Source: Thalassospira xianhensis MCCC 1A02616 (GTDB taxonomy: Bacteria > Pseudomonadota > Alphaproteobacteria > Rhodospirillales > Thalassospiraceae). Taken from it: 64,000 nt of DNA. Location of the stretch: the NCBI RefSeq assembly GCF_003326475.1, contig NZ_JPWA01000008.1, positions 93,888 to 157,887 on the forward strand. Reading direction: 5' to 3'. This document shows, piece by piece, positions 50,020-60,657 of this stretch; within the stretch, counting starts at the first letter, position 1; each line of letters starts with the position of its first letter. The notes under the pieces are model-generated. The model worked only from the letters and a program-made list of their open reading frames with translations. It was not told the DNA's origin and made no database searches. Position numbers and translations under genes: made by a program.

Positions 50020-51640
50020 AAATGACGCCTCACAAGAAGCTGTTTACTAGACTAAAAGATAGTTTGCAAGCAAAGGATGCCAAAAAAAGCAAAAAATTTA
50101 ACAACAGCCCTCATTTTTGGCGGAAAACTAGGGAAAACGAACCAGCCGATCCTTCTATTTTGCTTCACTATATAGAGAGCGGCCATCGCTTTTCTTGTTT
50201 GAGAAAGGAGAACATAACGAGAACATTTGTAATTACATGCCGCGTACATAAAGGTAAGAAAGGATAACAAACAGATTTCTGCTCACCATAGACTATTTCA
50301 AGCGGAATTTTGGAAGGGCAATGTAAAGCACACTAATACCTAAGAAAGAAAGAAGTGATGTCTACTTTGCTTACATTAACCTTTAGTTAATCTCTGGAGT
50401 ACCAAGACCACAGTTAACATTTTTAACTAAAGCACTCAGCTTTACATTCACTAAAAAAGATAGGTTAACTATCCTGCCCGTTATCCTTTTAGTTCTGGTG
50501 AATCTGCAACCTAGACGTGGTATTTTCCCTTAATTCGAGCGGTTGAGGGACCGATATACCATCTTAAGGCTTTCTGTTTTTTCTGGTTCTCTCATCGTGG
50601 AAATAGCCCCTCCCACTCGTAAGGGTAGGCCAAATTTCGGACGAAACGGCAGCACACCTGCTCCACCCCTATGGTTGATAATCCGTCGCCGTAAGGATTA
50701 CTTTGATGCAAAATCTTTGGCCGGAGCGAAGGGAAAGCCTATCTTTGAGGTCAAGAGCCAGCATGCCCCAGAAACTTTGCTTACTTTCTCCCCAAAACGG
50801 CAAAATTCACGTAGGCTGCCTTCATTATATCGTCTTCCTGCACCCGCTGTAAGTTCATAAAACCCCGACAAAACGTGCGGTTATGCTCCACGATACGGAA
50901 TTTTAGGATTAAAGTCCTACATATGGGCTAGGTTTGTACTTTTGTCGCGGCATCCTCTTTTTTGCTTATCTGTGTTCGGTAACGAGTCTTTTGAGTTTTG
51001 GGTGGGGAAGAGGACTTGCTGCTAGCAATCGGCTAAATTCGCGATCGATATCTGTGAGGCATCCCAAGGCGACTCACCCATTGAGCATTTCATATGTTCA
51101 TTAGCAGATGCCCGAACATCATTTGATGAATATCGGCCTCGTAAAAATTCTACTTGAAAATCTGGTTCTCCACGAAAGAAATCGCCGAGAATCCTGACCG
51201 GTTGCTCAGTTATGCCGCGTAAACATGCCCGTGCGGTTCTTGGCCTTTGACTTGGTAGTAGGCCAAGGTCGAAGCCAAGCAGGTAATCTAGAGGAGCCAG
51301 CTTCAAGGGTGCGGTTTTCCTAGATAAAATCAACATTTTGAAAGAAAAATTTATTAACTTTTGATCTTTTCCTTGACTGCTAATGGAAAATAGGGAAAAA
51401 GAAGCACACGCCATTGACGAAGTTCCTTCATGGATTGTCGAGAATGAGCCTCACAACTCGCTTGTAGTCCCATGCGAATAAGCTTCCTTCAGCTTGGCAG
51501 GTTGGTTAACATTGTTCCCCTATCCCCCAGAAAAGTGCGGAATTTCTGCCCTTTGCGAGGGATAGGGGAACTTTTATTCCTGGCCGCTTGTGCGTCCTTC
51601 CTGATGGCCAGTTTTCCAAATTACCCTATTGCCAGTTCAG
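50020..51640. other. 1.6-kb AT-rich region without convincing genes (possible origin or ncRNA region)
   Basis: Short frames here do not look like proteins. One minus-strand frame (51022-51336, MLILSRKTAPLKLAPLDYLL...) is the most plausible but has no ribosome site. Repeats include CTTTAGTTAA/TTAACTAAAG (50381-50390 and 50423-50432) among several GTTAAC/TTAACC motifs, and a large stem at 51514-51571. The position between partition genes and DNA ligase would suit a replication origin, but I found no DnaA boxes or iterons of clear consensus. Confidence 0.4.
51514..51571. ncRNA. large nested hairpin, possible small-RNA end or terminator
   Basis: GTTCCCCTATCCC pairs perfectly with GGGATAGGGGAAC (13 bp). 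Inside it CAGAAA pairs with TTTCTG. TTTT follows the right arm, so on the plus strand it could end a transcript from the gene-free region. No specific RNA family is recognised. Confidence 0.4.
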
Positions 51641-51655
51641 GCCAACCTGTATAAT
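51629..51655 (+). promoter_or_regulatory. likely ligA promoter
   Basis: A consensus TATAAT at 51650-51655 lies 33 bp before the ligA start. TTGCCA at 51629 gives a short 15-bp spacer, so the -35 is uncertain. TTGACA directly after the -10 may be incidental. Confidence 0.4.
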
Positions 51656-51660
51656 GTTGA

Positions 51661-53754
<2,094 letters not shown>

Positions 53755-53789
53755 CTTTTTCAGCGACATCGGATTCCCAAGCCTGAATG

Positions 53790-53825
53790 CCCCGAGCGCC
53801 AGCAAGGATAGCTCGGGGTTTTTCT
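53790..53825 (+). terminator. ligA terminator
   Basis: CCCCGAGC and GCTCGGGG stem with a 13-nt loop and a T-rich tail, 36 bp after the ligA stop. Confidence 0.88.
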
Positions 53826-53900
53826 TTATTGATTTCGCTTATTCCTTGAATTTTTTCTACGCCAGCTTAGTATCCAATGGAGAATTAAGTAGGAAAAATC

Positions 53901-54953
53901 ATGAACAGTATTTCATCGCGGACCTTTTGGGTGTCGCTTGCCGTGGCATTTGGCGTAACACTCTATGTGACATCGTCGGTGCTGGCACCGTTTCTTATCG
54001 GGGTGGCCATAGCATACATGCTGGACCCTCTGTGTGAACGACTTGATAGAATAGGTGTTCCGCGCTGGGCTGCTGCCGGTGCGGTCCTATTTGGCTTCTT
54101 CAGTACACTAACCGCAGTGTCATATTTCCTAATCCCATTTGTTTGGGGTCAGCTTGTGGATCTTGTAAAACACCTGCCAGAAATCCGAACAGCGCTAATG
54201 TCCTACCTCCAGCCTGCTTTGGACGCCGGGAAGCCGCACATCAGCCCGATGGTCATTGAACGAGTGCAGGAAATCGCAAACATTTCAACCGGAACCATCG
54301 TCTCCGGAGCGAACAAGATTGTTAAAGGAGCCGTTACCGGTGGATTGGCTGTCATGGATGTTTCGGTGATTTTCGTTCTCTCACCGATTGTTGGCTTCTA
54401 CCTGTTAAAGGATTGGCCCGAGCTATCCTCTTTCATCACCGATTCCTTGCCGCGCGCATACGAAAAGAAAATCCTGGCCCTTGCGCGCGCAATTGACCAA
54501 ACATTGGCCGCCTGGCTTCGTGGTCAAATGGTTCTGTGCCTGGTGCTTGCCTGCTTCTATATGGTCGCCTTAACCCTTTCAGGGCTAAAGTTCAGCCTTT
54601 TAATCGGGCTGCTTACCGGCCTTTGCGCGTTCATTCCTTTTGTCGGGTTTGCGATTGGCCTAACGGCGGCCTTGGTTGCGGCGGCCTTCAGCTTTGACAC
54701 ATGGACCGGTTGGGCTTGCGTTGGCTTCATCTTTGCCATCGGCCAGATGCTTGAAAGCTATGTCTTAACGCCCCGCTTGATTGGGCAAAGCGTTGGCCTC
54801 CATGAAGTGTGGGTCATGTTTGCATTAATGGCGGGGGGAGCCGTTCTCGGTTTTACAGGCGTGCTGCTTGCTGTCCCCACCGCAGCAATCCTTCGGGTGC
54901 TATTGAAATCCGCCTATGGATCTTATCTGGAAAGCGATTACTACACGAAGTGA
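53901..54953 (+). CDS. AI-2E family transporter (UPF0118)
   Basis: The 350-aa integral membrane protein has about eight hydrophobic segments: paired helices at the N-terminus, an amphipathic soluble loop (about 75-155), and a C-terminal block with IGLLTGLCAFIPFVGFAIG and AIGQMLESYVLTPRLIGQSV, which are AI-2E signatures. Family members export small molecules or exchange Na+/H+; the substrate here is unknown. It has its own terminator and follows ligA after a terminator, so it is expressed separately. Confidence 0.88.
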   Translation: MNSISSRTFWVSLAVAFGVTLYVTSSVLAPFLIGVAIAYMLDPLCERLDRIGVPRWAAAGAVLFGFFSTLTAVSYFLIPFVWGQLVDLVKHLPEIRTALMSYLQPALDAGKPHISPMVIERVQEIANISTGTIVSGANKIVKGAVTGGLAVMDVSVIFVLSPIVGFYLLKDWPELSSFITDSLPRAYEKKILALARAIDQTLAAWLRGQMVLCLVLACFYMVALTLSGLKFSLLIGLLTGLCAFIPFVGFAIGLTAALVAAAFSFDTWTGWACVGFIFAIGQMLESYVLTPRLIGQSVGLHEVWVMFALMAGGAVLGFTGVLLAVPTAAILRVLLKSAYGSYLESDYYTK

Positions 54954-54973
54954 TACCGGTTGTGCCAAACAAG

Positions 54974-55008
54974 AAAGTGCCCCTCTGGTCAGGCCGGAGG
55001 GGCACTTT
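54974..55008. terminator. bidirectional terminator
   Basis: AAAGTGCCCCTC and GAGGGGCACTTT form a perfect 12-bp stem between convergent genes, with T-rich ends on both strands. Confidence 0.88.
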
Positions 55009-55010
55009 TC

Positions 55011-56048
55011 TTAGTGCATCGTTGTCGCCAGATGTCGGGGCAGGGTGTCAGGACATTCGTGTTCGCAAACGGCCCTACAGTTTTCCCTTAAGATGCGCGA
55101 TACTTCGTCGACATCATACTCACCCGCCTCGAGGGTAACAGCGTCCAGAACCCCATTGATGCCTGCGGTAATAACAATTTGCAGCCGGTATTCACTGTCC
55201 ACACTGAAATGACCGACCGGCTGATATCCGCTAGTTTCCCCAACAGTCTGCAATCGCGTCTCTAACTCAAGGGACGACAACTTCTGCATTACGAAGATTC
55301 CGCATCCCCACGGATTACCAGGATTATAGAAGGCTTCAGAACCTTTAATCACCGACCGCAGGTCGTCGCAGAAGCTTCCCATGTGGTCAGAAACAAACGT
55401 ATCTGACATGTTGGCGATTAAGTGGTGATTCTGAGCTGCGCCACCCCCTGAGCGGACAACAAGCCCCATTACATGACGGAAGCACACCGGTGTGAAGTTA
55501 CGACCAATATCCCGCGGACGCAAAAACACTCCAAGCTGGTCGTCTGCCTCGCTGAGAGACTGCCCAAAACTCGGAAAGGTTTCCGAGGGCAAGGTCAGAT
55601 TTTCGCCGCCACTCGTGGTGGACATAGCCAAGCTGAGCGCCAGGACAGAACACGTGATGGGGTCCATGTTCCTGACATCTTTTGGATGAACCCAACCATT
55701 CGCGACATAGACCTGTTCATCCTCAGAGGCATATCTTTGAATCAAGTCTCGAACTTCCGGCACTGGGAGGTCCGTCGCTTCGAGCAAGTTTAACATCACC
55801 GGTAAAACGAACAGTAAGGCCTCCCTCCCATCTGCCAGCTCAACCCTTTGTGAGAGCCCCTCAATCATATCAAGTACCGATTTCCCGCTTTCATTGCAGG
55901 CTCCCTCTGAGACCGACACCACTTCATTCATGGCAGTAATGTCTTTGTCTTTGAGCATCTGCATAATCTGCTCGCGTACAACCTGCTCATCCATTTGATC
56001 CGAAAGGAGCAAGTCCGTGATTTTCTGTGCCTTGTTCATGTCGTCCAC
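55011..56048 (-). CDS. hypothetical protein, 345 aa
   Basis: No family is recognised. It is a soluble acidic protein. The N-terminal third is helical (LLLSDQMDEQVVREQIMQML). The middle carries NPGNPWGCGIFVMQKLSSLE, and the end has HFSVDSEYRLQIVITAGING and a Cys/His tail (CRAVCEHECPDTLPRHLATTMH has CxxxCxxxxC-type spacing). The start may be GTG (AAGG upstream) or the ATG three codons later. It ends at a shared terminator with the AI-2E gene. Confidence 0.65.
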   Translation of the reverse strand: MDDMNKAQKITDLLLSDQMDEQVVREQIMQMLKDKDITAMNEVVSVSEGACNESGKSVLDMIEGLSQRVELADGREALLFVLPVMLNLLEATDLPVPEVRDLIQRYASEDEQVYVANGWVHPKDVRNMDPITCSVLALSLAMSTTSGGENLTLPSETFPSFGQSLSEADDQLGVFLRPRDIGRNFTPVCFRHVMGLVVRSGGGAAQNHHLIANMSDTFVSDHMGSFCDDLRSVIKGSEAFYNPGNPWGCGIFVMQKLSSLELETRLQTVGETSGYQPVGHFSVDSEYRLQIVITAGINGVLDAVTLEAGEYDVDEVSRILRENCRAVCEHECPDTLPRHLATTMH

Positions 56049-56136
56049 TACCCGGCCTTGAAAGCAAAATTATCCTTTATTTCTATTGCCTGAAAGGAGA
56101 ACTTACAAGCAAAACTTGACCGCTCGCAAAACAAAA

Positions 56137-56164
56137 CAGACGCCCATCATGTGAAGGGCGTCTG
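56137..56164 (-). terminator. terminator of sspB
   Basis: CAGACGCCC and GGGCGTCTG form a 9-bp stem. On the minus strand TTTTGTTTTG follows, after the sspB-like stop. Confidence 0.7.
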
Positions 56165-56224
56165 AATAAGGAATTGAATGACGTTGTGAGGCGTCACTAC
56201 ATCAAACCGGTCATTAACCGGAGA

Positions 56225-56707
56225 TTATTTTTTTCCGAATGGAATCTCTACCACATTATCACCGAGCGGTCTTCCCTTTCGTGGCAACGGCACAACATTT
56301 CCGCTCGCATCCTCCTGCGCTGCCACCTCAGGCTTGTCCGCCTCCGCAATACTCACTACTGGCAGATGCATCTGGAATTTCGAATTGACATCCCGCAATT
56401 CGAAAATGGCGCCAAATGGAATGGTAATCATCGTTTGAACACCGTCAAACTGAAGGTACACGTCAAAATCATTGTCGCGGACTTCCATTCCGCTGAACAA
56501 GTGCTGAATGATAATGACCATCGCATTCGGGTAGAGAGCTTTCAGACGGGGAGGGATGACAACCCCTGGATAGTCGGTGACAAATCTCAGCTCAATTCCG
56601 TTCTCTTCACACGGACCGACCTTGCCCATGGTCGTGAGAACCTCAGCGATGGCATTGCGCGCATGTGCTGAGAAGGTTGCTAACATGTCGATAGGAGGAA
56701 TGGTCAT
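56225..56707 (-). CDS. sspB: SspB-like ClpXP adaptor
   Basis: The 160-aa protein matches alphaproteobacterial SspB. ELRFVTDYPGVVIPPRLKAL and ALYPNAMVIIIQHLF are followed by DFDVYLQFDGVQTMITIPFG and AIFELRDVNSKFQMHL, the adaptor's tag-binding beta domain. SspB tethers ssrA-tagged proteins to ClpXP; the flexible tail usually ends in a ClpX-binding peptide, here ...VVEIPFGKK. A plasmid copy could redirect host proteolysis or deliver a specific plasmid protein such as a repressor. A possible promoter TTGACA lies upstream near 56785 on the minus strand. Confidence 0.85.
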   Translation of the reverse strand: MTIPPIDMLATFSAHARNAIAEVLTTMGKVGPCEENGIELRFVTDYPGVVIPPRLKALYPNAMVIIIQHLFSGMEVRDNDFDVYLQFDGVQTMITIPFGAIFELRDVNSKFQMHLPVVSIAEADKPEVAAQEDASGNVVPLPRKGRPLGDNVVEIPFGKK

Positions 56708-56908
56708 AAGATGGCCCAGCTCACTTGCATAGTGAAGATAACTTGACGTTAGGTTTTAGCCAATTTGCTTTATCAATTTTCCTTTGTCAACACATTATTA
56801 TCCTTAAAGTGCGCAAGTGATCGGGGGCCTATATTTTCTTGCAAACCACCACTAGGACGGACTAAATATCACCGAGCAACTGCCTGTATATATTCTGGAG
56901 GTTACGAA

Positions 56909-57331
56909 GTGCCTAAATTCAAGCTACCCCCATTGCCCGGTGGCGGCAAACGTGCAAATCCGCCCCAACTGGAACAGACACCAGCTCCCTGTAGTTTACA
57001 AACCCCTGCGTACCGAGAAGAACATCTCCGTGCTCTCTTGCCGGGAGACCAGGTTGTCATCAGAACAACACAGGGCGGCATGCTTGGATACACTCTCGCA
57101 AACGTTGAGTGGGTCAATACCAAGAATGGTCGCTTTGGCGTCGACAAGACAGGTCTGTTGGCCTCCGGCGGAAACTCCTTCTACATGAAATCTGGAAAGA
57201 ACACATTTGCACCAACGGGACAAACAAGAGCTTTTGCACTGACCGATGAACTTCGGAAATTTATTTCAGAGTATGGTGAGAACCCGCTATCTCCGTCTAT
57301 CAGTTTGAAATACAAGGTGCGTTTCGATTAA
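56909..57331 (+). CDS. hypothetical protein, 140 aa
   Basis: I choose GTG (MPKFKLPPLPGGGKR...) because CTGGAGGTTACGAA lies at the right distance; the longer frame runs into the divergent promoter region. The N-terminus is Pro/Gly rich. The rest is a small beta domain (LPGDQVVIRTTQGGMLGYTL, KTGLLASGGNSFYMKSGKNT) reminiscent of SH3-like or signal-peptidase-like beta barrels, with no family match. It is divergent from sspB. Confidence 0.6.
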   Translation: MPKFKLPPLPGGGKRANPPQLEQTPAPCSLQTPAYREEHLRALLPGDQVVIRTTQGGMLGYTLANVEWVNTKNGRFGVDKTGLLASGGNSFYMKSGKNTFAPTGQTRAFALTDELRKFISEYGENPLSPSISLKYKVRFD

Positions 57332-57481
57332 TGCCCGGCAAAGATTTCGTTTAGGTGAACCCAAAAGCTCCGTCTAAACTTTCCCTTCGTTCAATTGTGA
57401 AAGATTCCTGTTCACACACTCGTTCAAAATGAGCTACTTTGTGGCAAATGTGGACAGTTGGTTAGTATAGGAAGGTGGGGC

Positions 57482-57925
57482 TTGAGTTCAGAAGAAGTGG
57501 GAGGCATCGGCAGGCGCATCAATCTTTGCGAGAGAATTGCCGGTTCCAGATTGGCTTTAGCTGCCAAAACTGGAATTTCTGCCAGGACGCTTGAAAATTA
57601 TAGTCATGGTCGAAATGATCCGAAGGCGTCGGCTTGTGTGCAAATTGCCGCGGCGACCGGCGTTTCGGTGCAGTGGTTGCTCACCGGATCTGGCGAAGTG
57701 TCGAAAGTAGCTGACGAGACAACTCGGAAGATCGTTTTTAACATCGCCTATTATCTGGCACGCAGTTCGGACGATGTAAAGGTTGACCCAAACACATTCG
57801 CTGACTCTTTCTTGGCACTTTTTGACTACAGCATCGAAAAAGAAGCAAACAGGGCGTTTAATGTTGAAACTTTTGAGAATGTAGTTGAGTTTGCATCAAA
57901 GCGATTTCAACAAGTCGCAAGCTAG
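57482..57925 (+). CDS. CI-like XRE repressor
   Basis: A TTG start (MSSEEVGGIGR) behind GGAAGGTGGGGC is preferred over a TTG 24 bp upstream. The helix-turn-helix is LALAAKTGISARTLENYSHG, followed by RNDPKASACVQIAAATGVSV and QWLLTGSGE, the N-terminal domain of lambda-CI or LexA-like phage repressors. The C-terminal part is a helical dimerisation region without a peptidase site. It may control transfer or accessory genes. A terminator follows. Confidence 0.75.
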   Translation: MSSEEVGGIGRRINLCERIAGSRLALAAKTGISARTLENYSHGRNDPKASACVQIAAATGVSVQWLLTGSGEVSKVADETTRKIVFNIAYYLARSSDDVKVDPNTFADSFLALFDYSIEKEANRAFNVETFENVVEFASKRFQQVAS

Positions 57926-57969
57926 AGAGTGATGCGATCTTTTCTTTCGTGCCAAAAAGGAACGTATAG

Positions 57970-58004
57970 AGGTGAACTTACATCATGTGAGTTCACCTGT
58001 TTTT
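57970..58004 (+). terminator. rho-independent terminator
   Basis: AGGTGAACT and AGTTCACCT stem with an 11-nt loop followed by GTTTTT, after the CI-like gene. Confidence 0.85.
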
Positions 58005-58107
58005 GTGCATAGCAACATTGCAAAACCAGCACCCCTGACAAGCAAAAGCCGAAGTTACCATAGTCTTGCAAGGAAAACTTGCATCTATGGATTTCAAGGG
58101 GGCTATT

Positions 58108-58335
58108 ATGACTGGTATGGTTATTGAAAAGCCGCGTACCAGAACCCGGAAAATTGCGACCGGGCTTCTGAATCGCTTCGGAACTTTTATCAAAACGTCG
58201 ACTTTTGCTTCGAACTTTCGGGTGCGCTCCACAGAGCGGGCACTGATGCGGTTGTCAGACCGTCAATTGCAGGATATCGGCTTGTCCCGCAGTGACATCC
58301 CGGCGCTTGCTCGTGAACGTGAGAAGAATGCTTGA
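58108..58335 (+). CDS. DUF1127 family protein
   Basis: The 75-aa basic protein has the DUF1127 (YjiS-like) end RALMRLSDRQLQDIGLSRSD, in a protein slightly longer than usual (40-50 aa). The ATG at MTGMVIEKPR is preceded by AAGGGGGCTATT. Family members are small, basic, often RNA-related proteins in alphaproteobacteria that influence phosphate or carbon regulation. Terminators flank it, so it is monocistronic. Confidence 0.8.
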   Translation: MTGMVIEKPRTRTRKIATGLLNRFGTFIKTSTFASNFRVRSTERALMRLSDRQLQDIGLSRSDIPALAREREKNA

Positions 58336-58365
58336 CTTCTTTTGCGGCCGGTTCCGCCATATTGA

Positions 58366-58398
58366 GGCAGCTGCTTTGCTCAAGCAGCTGCCCTTTTT
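58366..58398 (+). terminator. rho-independent terminator
   Basis: GGCAGCTGCTT and AAGCAGCTGCC stem with T5 tail, 30 bp after the DUF1127 gene. Confidence 0.88.
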
Positions 58399-58466
58399 GT
58401 TCTTGCATAGTTATCCGTGACAATTCCTGAGACAAACAAACCTAATTGCTTCAGGACAAAGGCCAG

Positions 58467-59063
58467 ATGCCTTCACAAAACTTCCATCATAAGCTCGGCT
58501 TGCTGCTGTTAAGCTATTTGCAGCTTGCCAGACAGCAACTGCACTCCTTGGATCAACAGAATCTAGCGACCTTGACCAGAACTCGAAAAGATATTGAGAC
58601 CCTTAAGGAAAACATCAGTGTTCTTGAGGAGCGTGGCCCTCATACGTTGAACTTCATTTTTAAGAATGTTGCAAAATCGCTGCCATCTCTCCGTGAAAGA
58701 CTTCTGTCGCTTAAGGCACGCGAGCGAGGTTGCCTTGAAAAATCTCGCCAGGTGGTCACGTCCATCAACAAAATGTTTGAGGCCGACCTCATCCTTGAAG
58801 ATTTCATCTTCAGAGCAGCCCAATTGACATTTAAGTCGGAGAGAAATTACGCATTGGGTAGCCTTGAAACATTGGTCTCGCACAGATCTGAAGAACTCAC
58901 GTCAACGGATGCAGATCCACTGGAAGCAATTGATAATTGCCATGCTATGATTCAGGCAGCGGCCCATCTCCTCGATGCGGAAGAAATAAGGCAACGTAAA
59001 AGGCTCGAGGCGACGGGGAATATCATACGCTTTCGGGATGCCACACTACATAAACACTTTTAG
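58467..59063 (+). CDS. hypothetical coiled-coil protein, 198 aa
   Basis: From ATG (MPSQNFHHKLG; CAAAGGCCAG precedes it) the protein is almost entirely helical. It has long heptad-type stretches (TRTRKDIETLKENISVLEER, SLRERLLSLKARERGCLEKS) and no signal peptide. It lies directly upstream of the HNH gene on the same strand (55 bp), so it might belong to the same defence unit. No family is recognised. Confidence 0.6.
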   Translation: MPSQNFHHKLGLLLLSYLQLARQQLHSLDQQNLATLTRTRKDIETLKENISVLEERGPHTLNFIFKNVAKSLPSLRERLLSLKARERGCLEKSRQVVTSINKMFEADLILEDFIFRAAQLTFKSERNYALGSLETLVSHRSEELTSTDADPLEAIDNCHAMIQAAAHLLDAEEIRQRKRLEATGNIIRFRDATLHKHF

Positions 59064-59118
59064 TTCAGCCGCTTTTTGGTCGGGATAGCTCACAATTGGA
59101 CTTTGGTCAGGTGCACTG

Positions 59119-60657
59119 ATGGTCAATAACAGCACATCTACAGCGTTCATCTCTGGAACGTTAAAGAGCCTCGGTATGCTTGCCGATCAGGCTGCAAAGC
59201 CAGGACGGCTTGAGCTGTCGTCGCTCATTCGGAAAGCCAAGTCCATCCAGTCTCGAATGAAAGAGGCGAAGGCTGTATGTGTGGCGGCCAGTATCAAGGT
59301 CAAAAGATATCGTATGGTGCCATTCTATGGTGCCCGACTTAAGCGTGACTATGCGACCAAGGTGCGGCGATATCAGGAACTCCAGGCGGAGTTGAAACTG
59401 CTGGCTCTGCGAGCGCAGAATGAGCAGTTCACAATCGAGCAGTCGCGCACAATCAGAAAGAACCTGCTGAAAGCCTACCAGTCTAGCAGAGGAAAACCAT
59501 TTGGCCTTACTGCGGCCAAAGAGGTTGCCGAACTCGATAAGCGTGCTCAGTTCCTTCAGGATACTCTCGGAAAGGAGATGCAAAGCCCGGAAGCCCTGAT
59601 TGCAAAGCTACTCGGTCTGTCCCAGATTGCCATTCAAATCAGTCAGTCGACTTCCGAGGCTGAGCCATTGAATATTGACTACACACATGTGGACAATGCC
59701 GAACCTGTTAGGTTCAATAGGCCTGTCGTAAAGTCGAAGAGCAAATCGGCACAACTGGCTTTGGACTTTGACGGGACTGGTCAGGTTGAAGAGGAAGAGC
59801 GTATCTGGCTCCCTGTCTCTGTAAGCAGGACACATGAAGTTCGGCAACTCGGAGCAAATCTGGATGCAAGCGCACCCCGGCGTGGAAGTCAGCTTTGGGT
59901 GCCTGTGTCACAGCGTCACAAGGTAGAGCATCTGCTCCCCCTGGCATTCAGGCGAGAAGCAACACAGTTTGAGTTTCCCCCAATCAGACACAATGCTGTA
60001 GGCCAGAATCTTTGGTCTGTTTTTGACAAAGACACTTGGAACCATATCAGGACGACAGCGTACGATCGGGCGGGACATCGGTGCCAAATCTGCGGAAAGC
60101 AGGGAGGAAGTCTATACTCCAGAATCTCGACAGCCGAGGAGCTCAAAAGAGGCGGCGTGGTCGACTGCCATGAAGTTTGGGAGTGGGAGCCGAGTGCTGA
60201 TGATGCTCGTAAGGGAGTTCAGCGACTGAAGAGGTTGCTGGTCGTCTGCAAGGACTGCCACATGATGTTTCATGAGGGGTTCGCGCTATGGAAAGCTACG
60301 GAAGCCGGTGTCGACCGGTCGAAGGCAGCAACCTATATCAAGAATCTCAGAATGCTGGTCAACCGGTGCAACAGCGCGACACTCGAAAGTCAGCTTGCAG
60401 ACGCCAATGAAGCCTGGACACAAAACAAGCAGGTTGAAGAGTGGGTCATTGACCTTTCTCATCTCGCCAACCAGGACTACATGGCCGACCGAACGATAAC
60501 CCTCTCCTCAGACAATAAAGCAGGCATTGGACCGGATCAGATAGCAGGTATTTCCTTCAGAACGGAAGACGGAGTTCTGCACAGCCCCGCCACCGCAGAA
60601 AGCCTGCTGAGGTCTGCCGAGGCGCAGATGCCATTCTTCGGGAGAGGTGCAGGTTAA
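59119..60657 (+). CDS. HNH nuclease with coiled-coil and DUF5710-like domains
   Basis: This 512-aa protein has three parts. Residues 1-200 are helical and coiled. A DUF5710-like segment follows (RIWLPVSVSRTHEVRQLGAN and GSQLWVPVSQRHKVEH, compare the family's 'yLxVPyxxKdeaKxLGaxWD..rxWyvP'). An HNH domain occupies about 320-405: CQICGKQGG, VVDCHEVWEWE, and VVCKDCHMMFHEG, giving the zinc cysteines and catalytic His. It is convergent with a C5 methyltransferase; the two stop codons share one TTAA. This arrangement suggests the nuclease half of a restriction-modification pair, but specificity is unknown. Confidence 0.7.
   Translation: MVNNSTSTAFISGTLKSLGMLADQAAKPGRLELSSLIRKAKSIQSRMKEAKAVCVAASIKVKRYRMVPFYGARLKRDYATKVRRYQELQAELKLLALRAQNEQFTIEQSRTIRKNLLKAYQSSRGKPFGLTAAKEVAELDKRAQFLQDTLGKEMQSPEALIAKLLGLSQIAIQISQSTSEAEPLNIDYTHVDNAEPVRFNRPVVKSKSKSAQLALDFDGTGQVEEEERIWLPVSVSRTHEVRQLGANLDASAPRRGSQLWVPVSQRHKVEHLLPLAFRREATQFEFPPIRHNAVGQNLWSVFDKDTWNHIRTTAYDRAGHRCQICGKQGGSLYSRISTAEELKRGGVVDCHEVWEWEPSADDARKGVQRLKRLLVVCKDCHMMFHEGFALWKATEAGVDRSKAATYIKNLRMLVNRCNSATLESQLADANEAWTQNKQVEEWVIDLSHLANQDYMADRTITLSSDNKAGIGPDQIAGISFRTEDGVLHSPATAESLLRSAEAQMPFFGRGAG

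Noticed and set aside
50543..50860. 105-codon plus-strand frame in the gene-free region
   Set aside because: Basic, proline-rich translation without a ribosome site or recognisable fold; more likely noncoding.
51022..51414. 130-codon minus-strand frame
   Set aside because: Part of it (from MLILSRK) reads somewhat like protein, but there is no ribosome site, promoter or family match, so I leave it uncalled.
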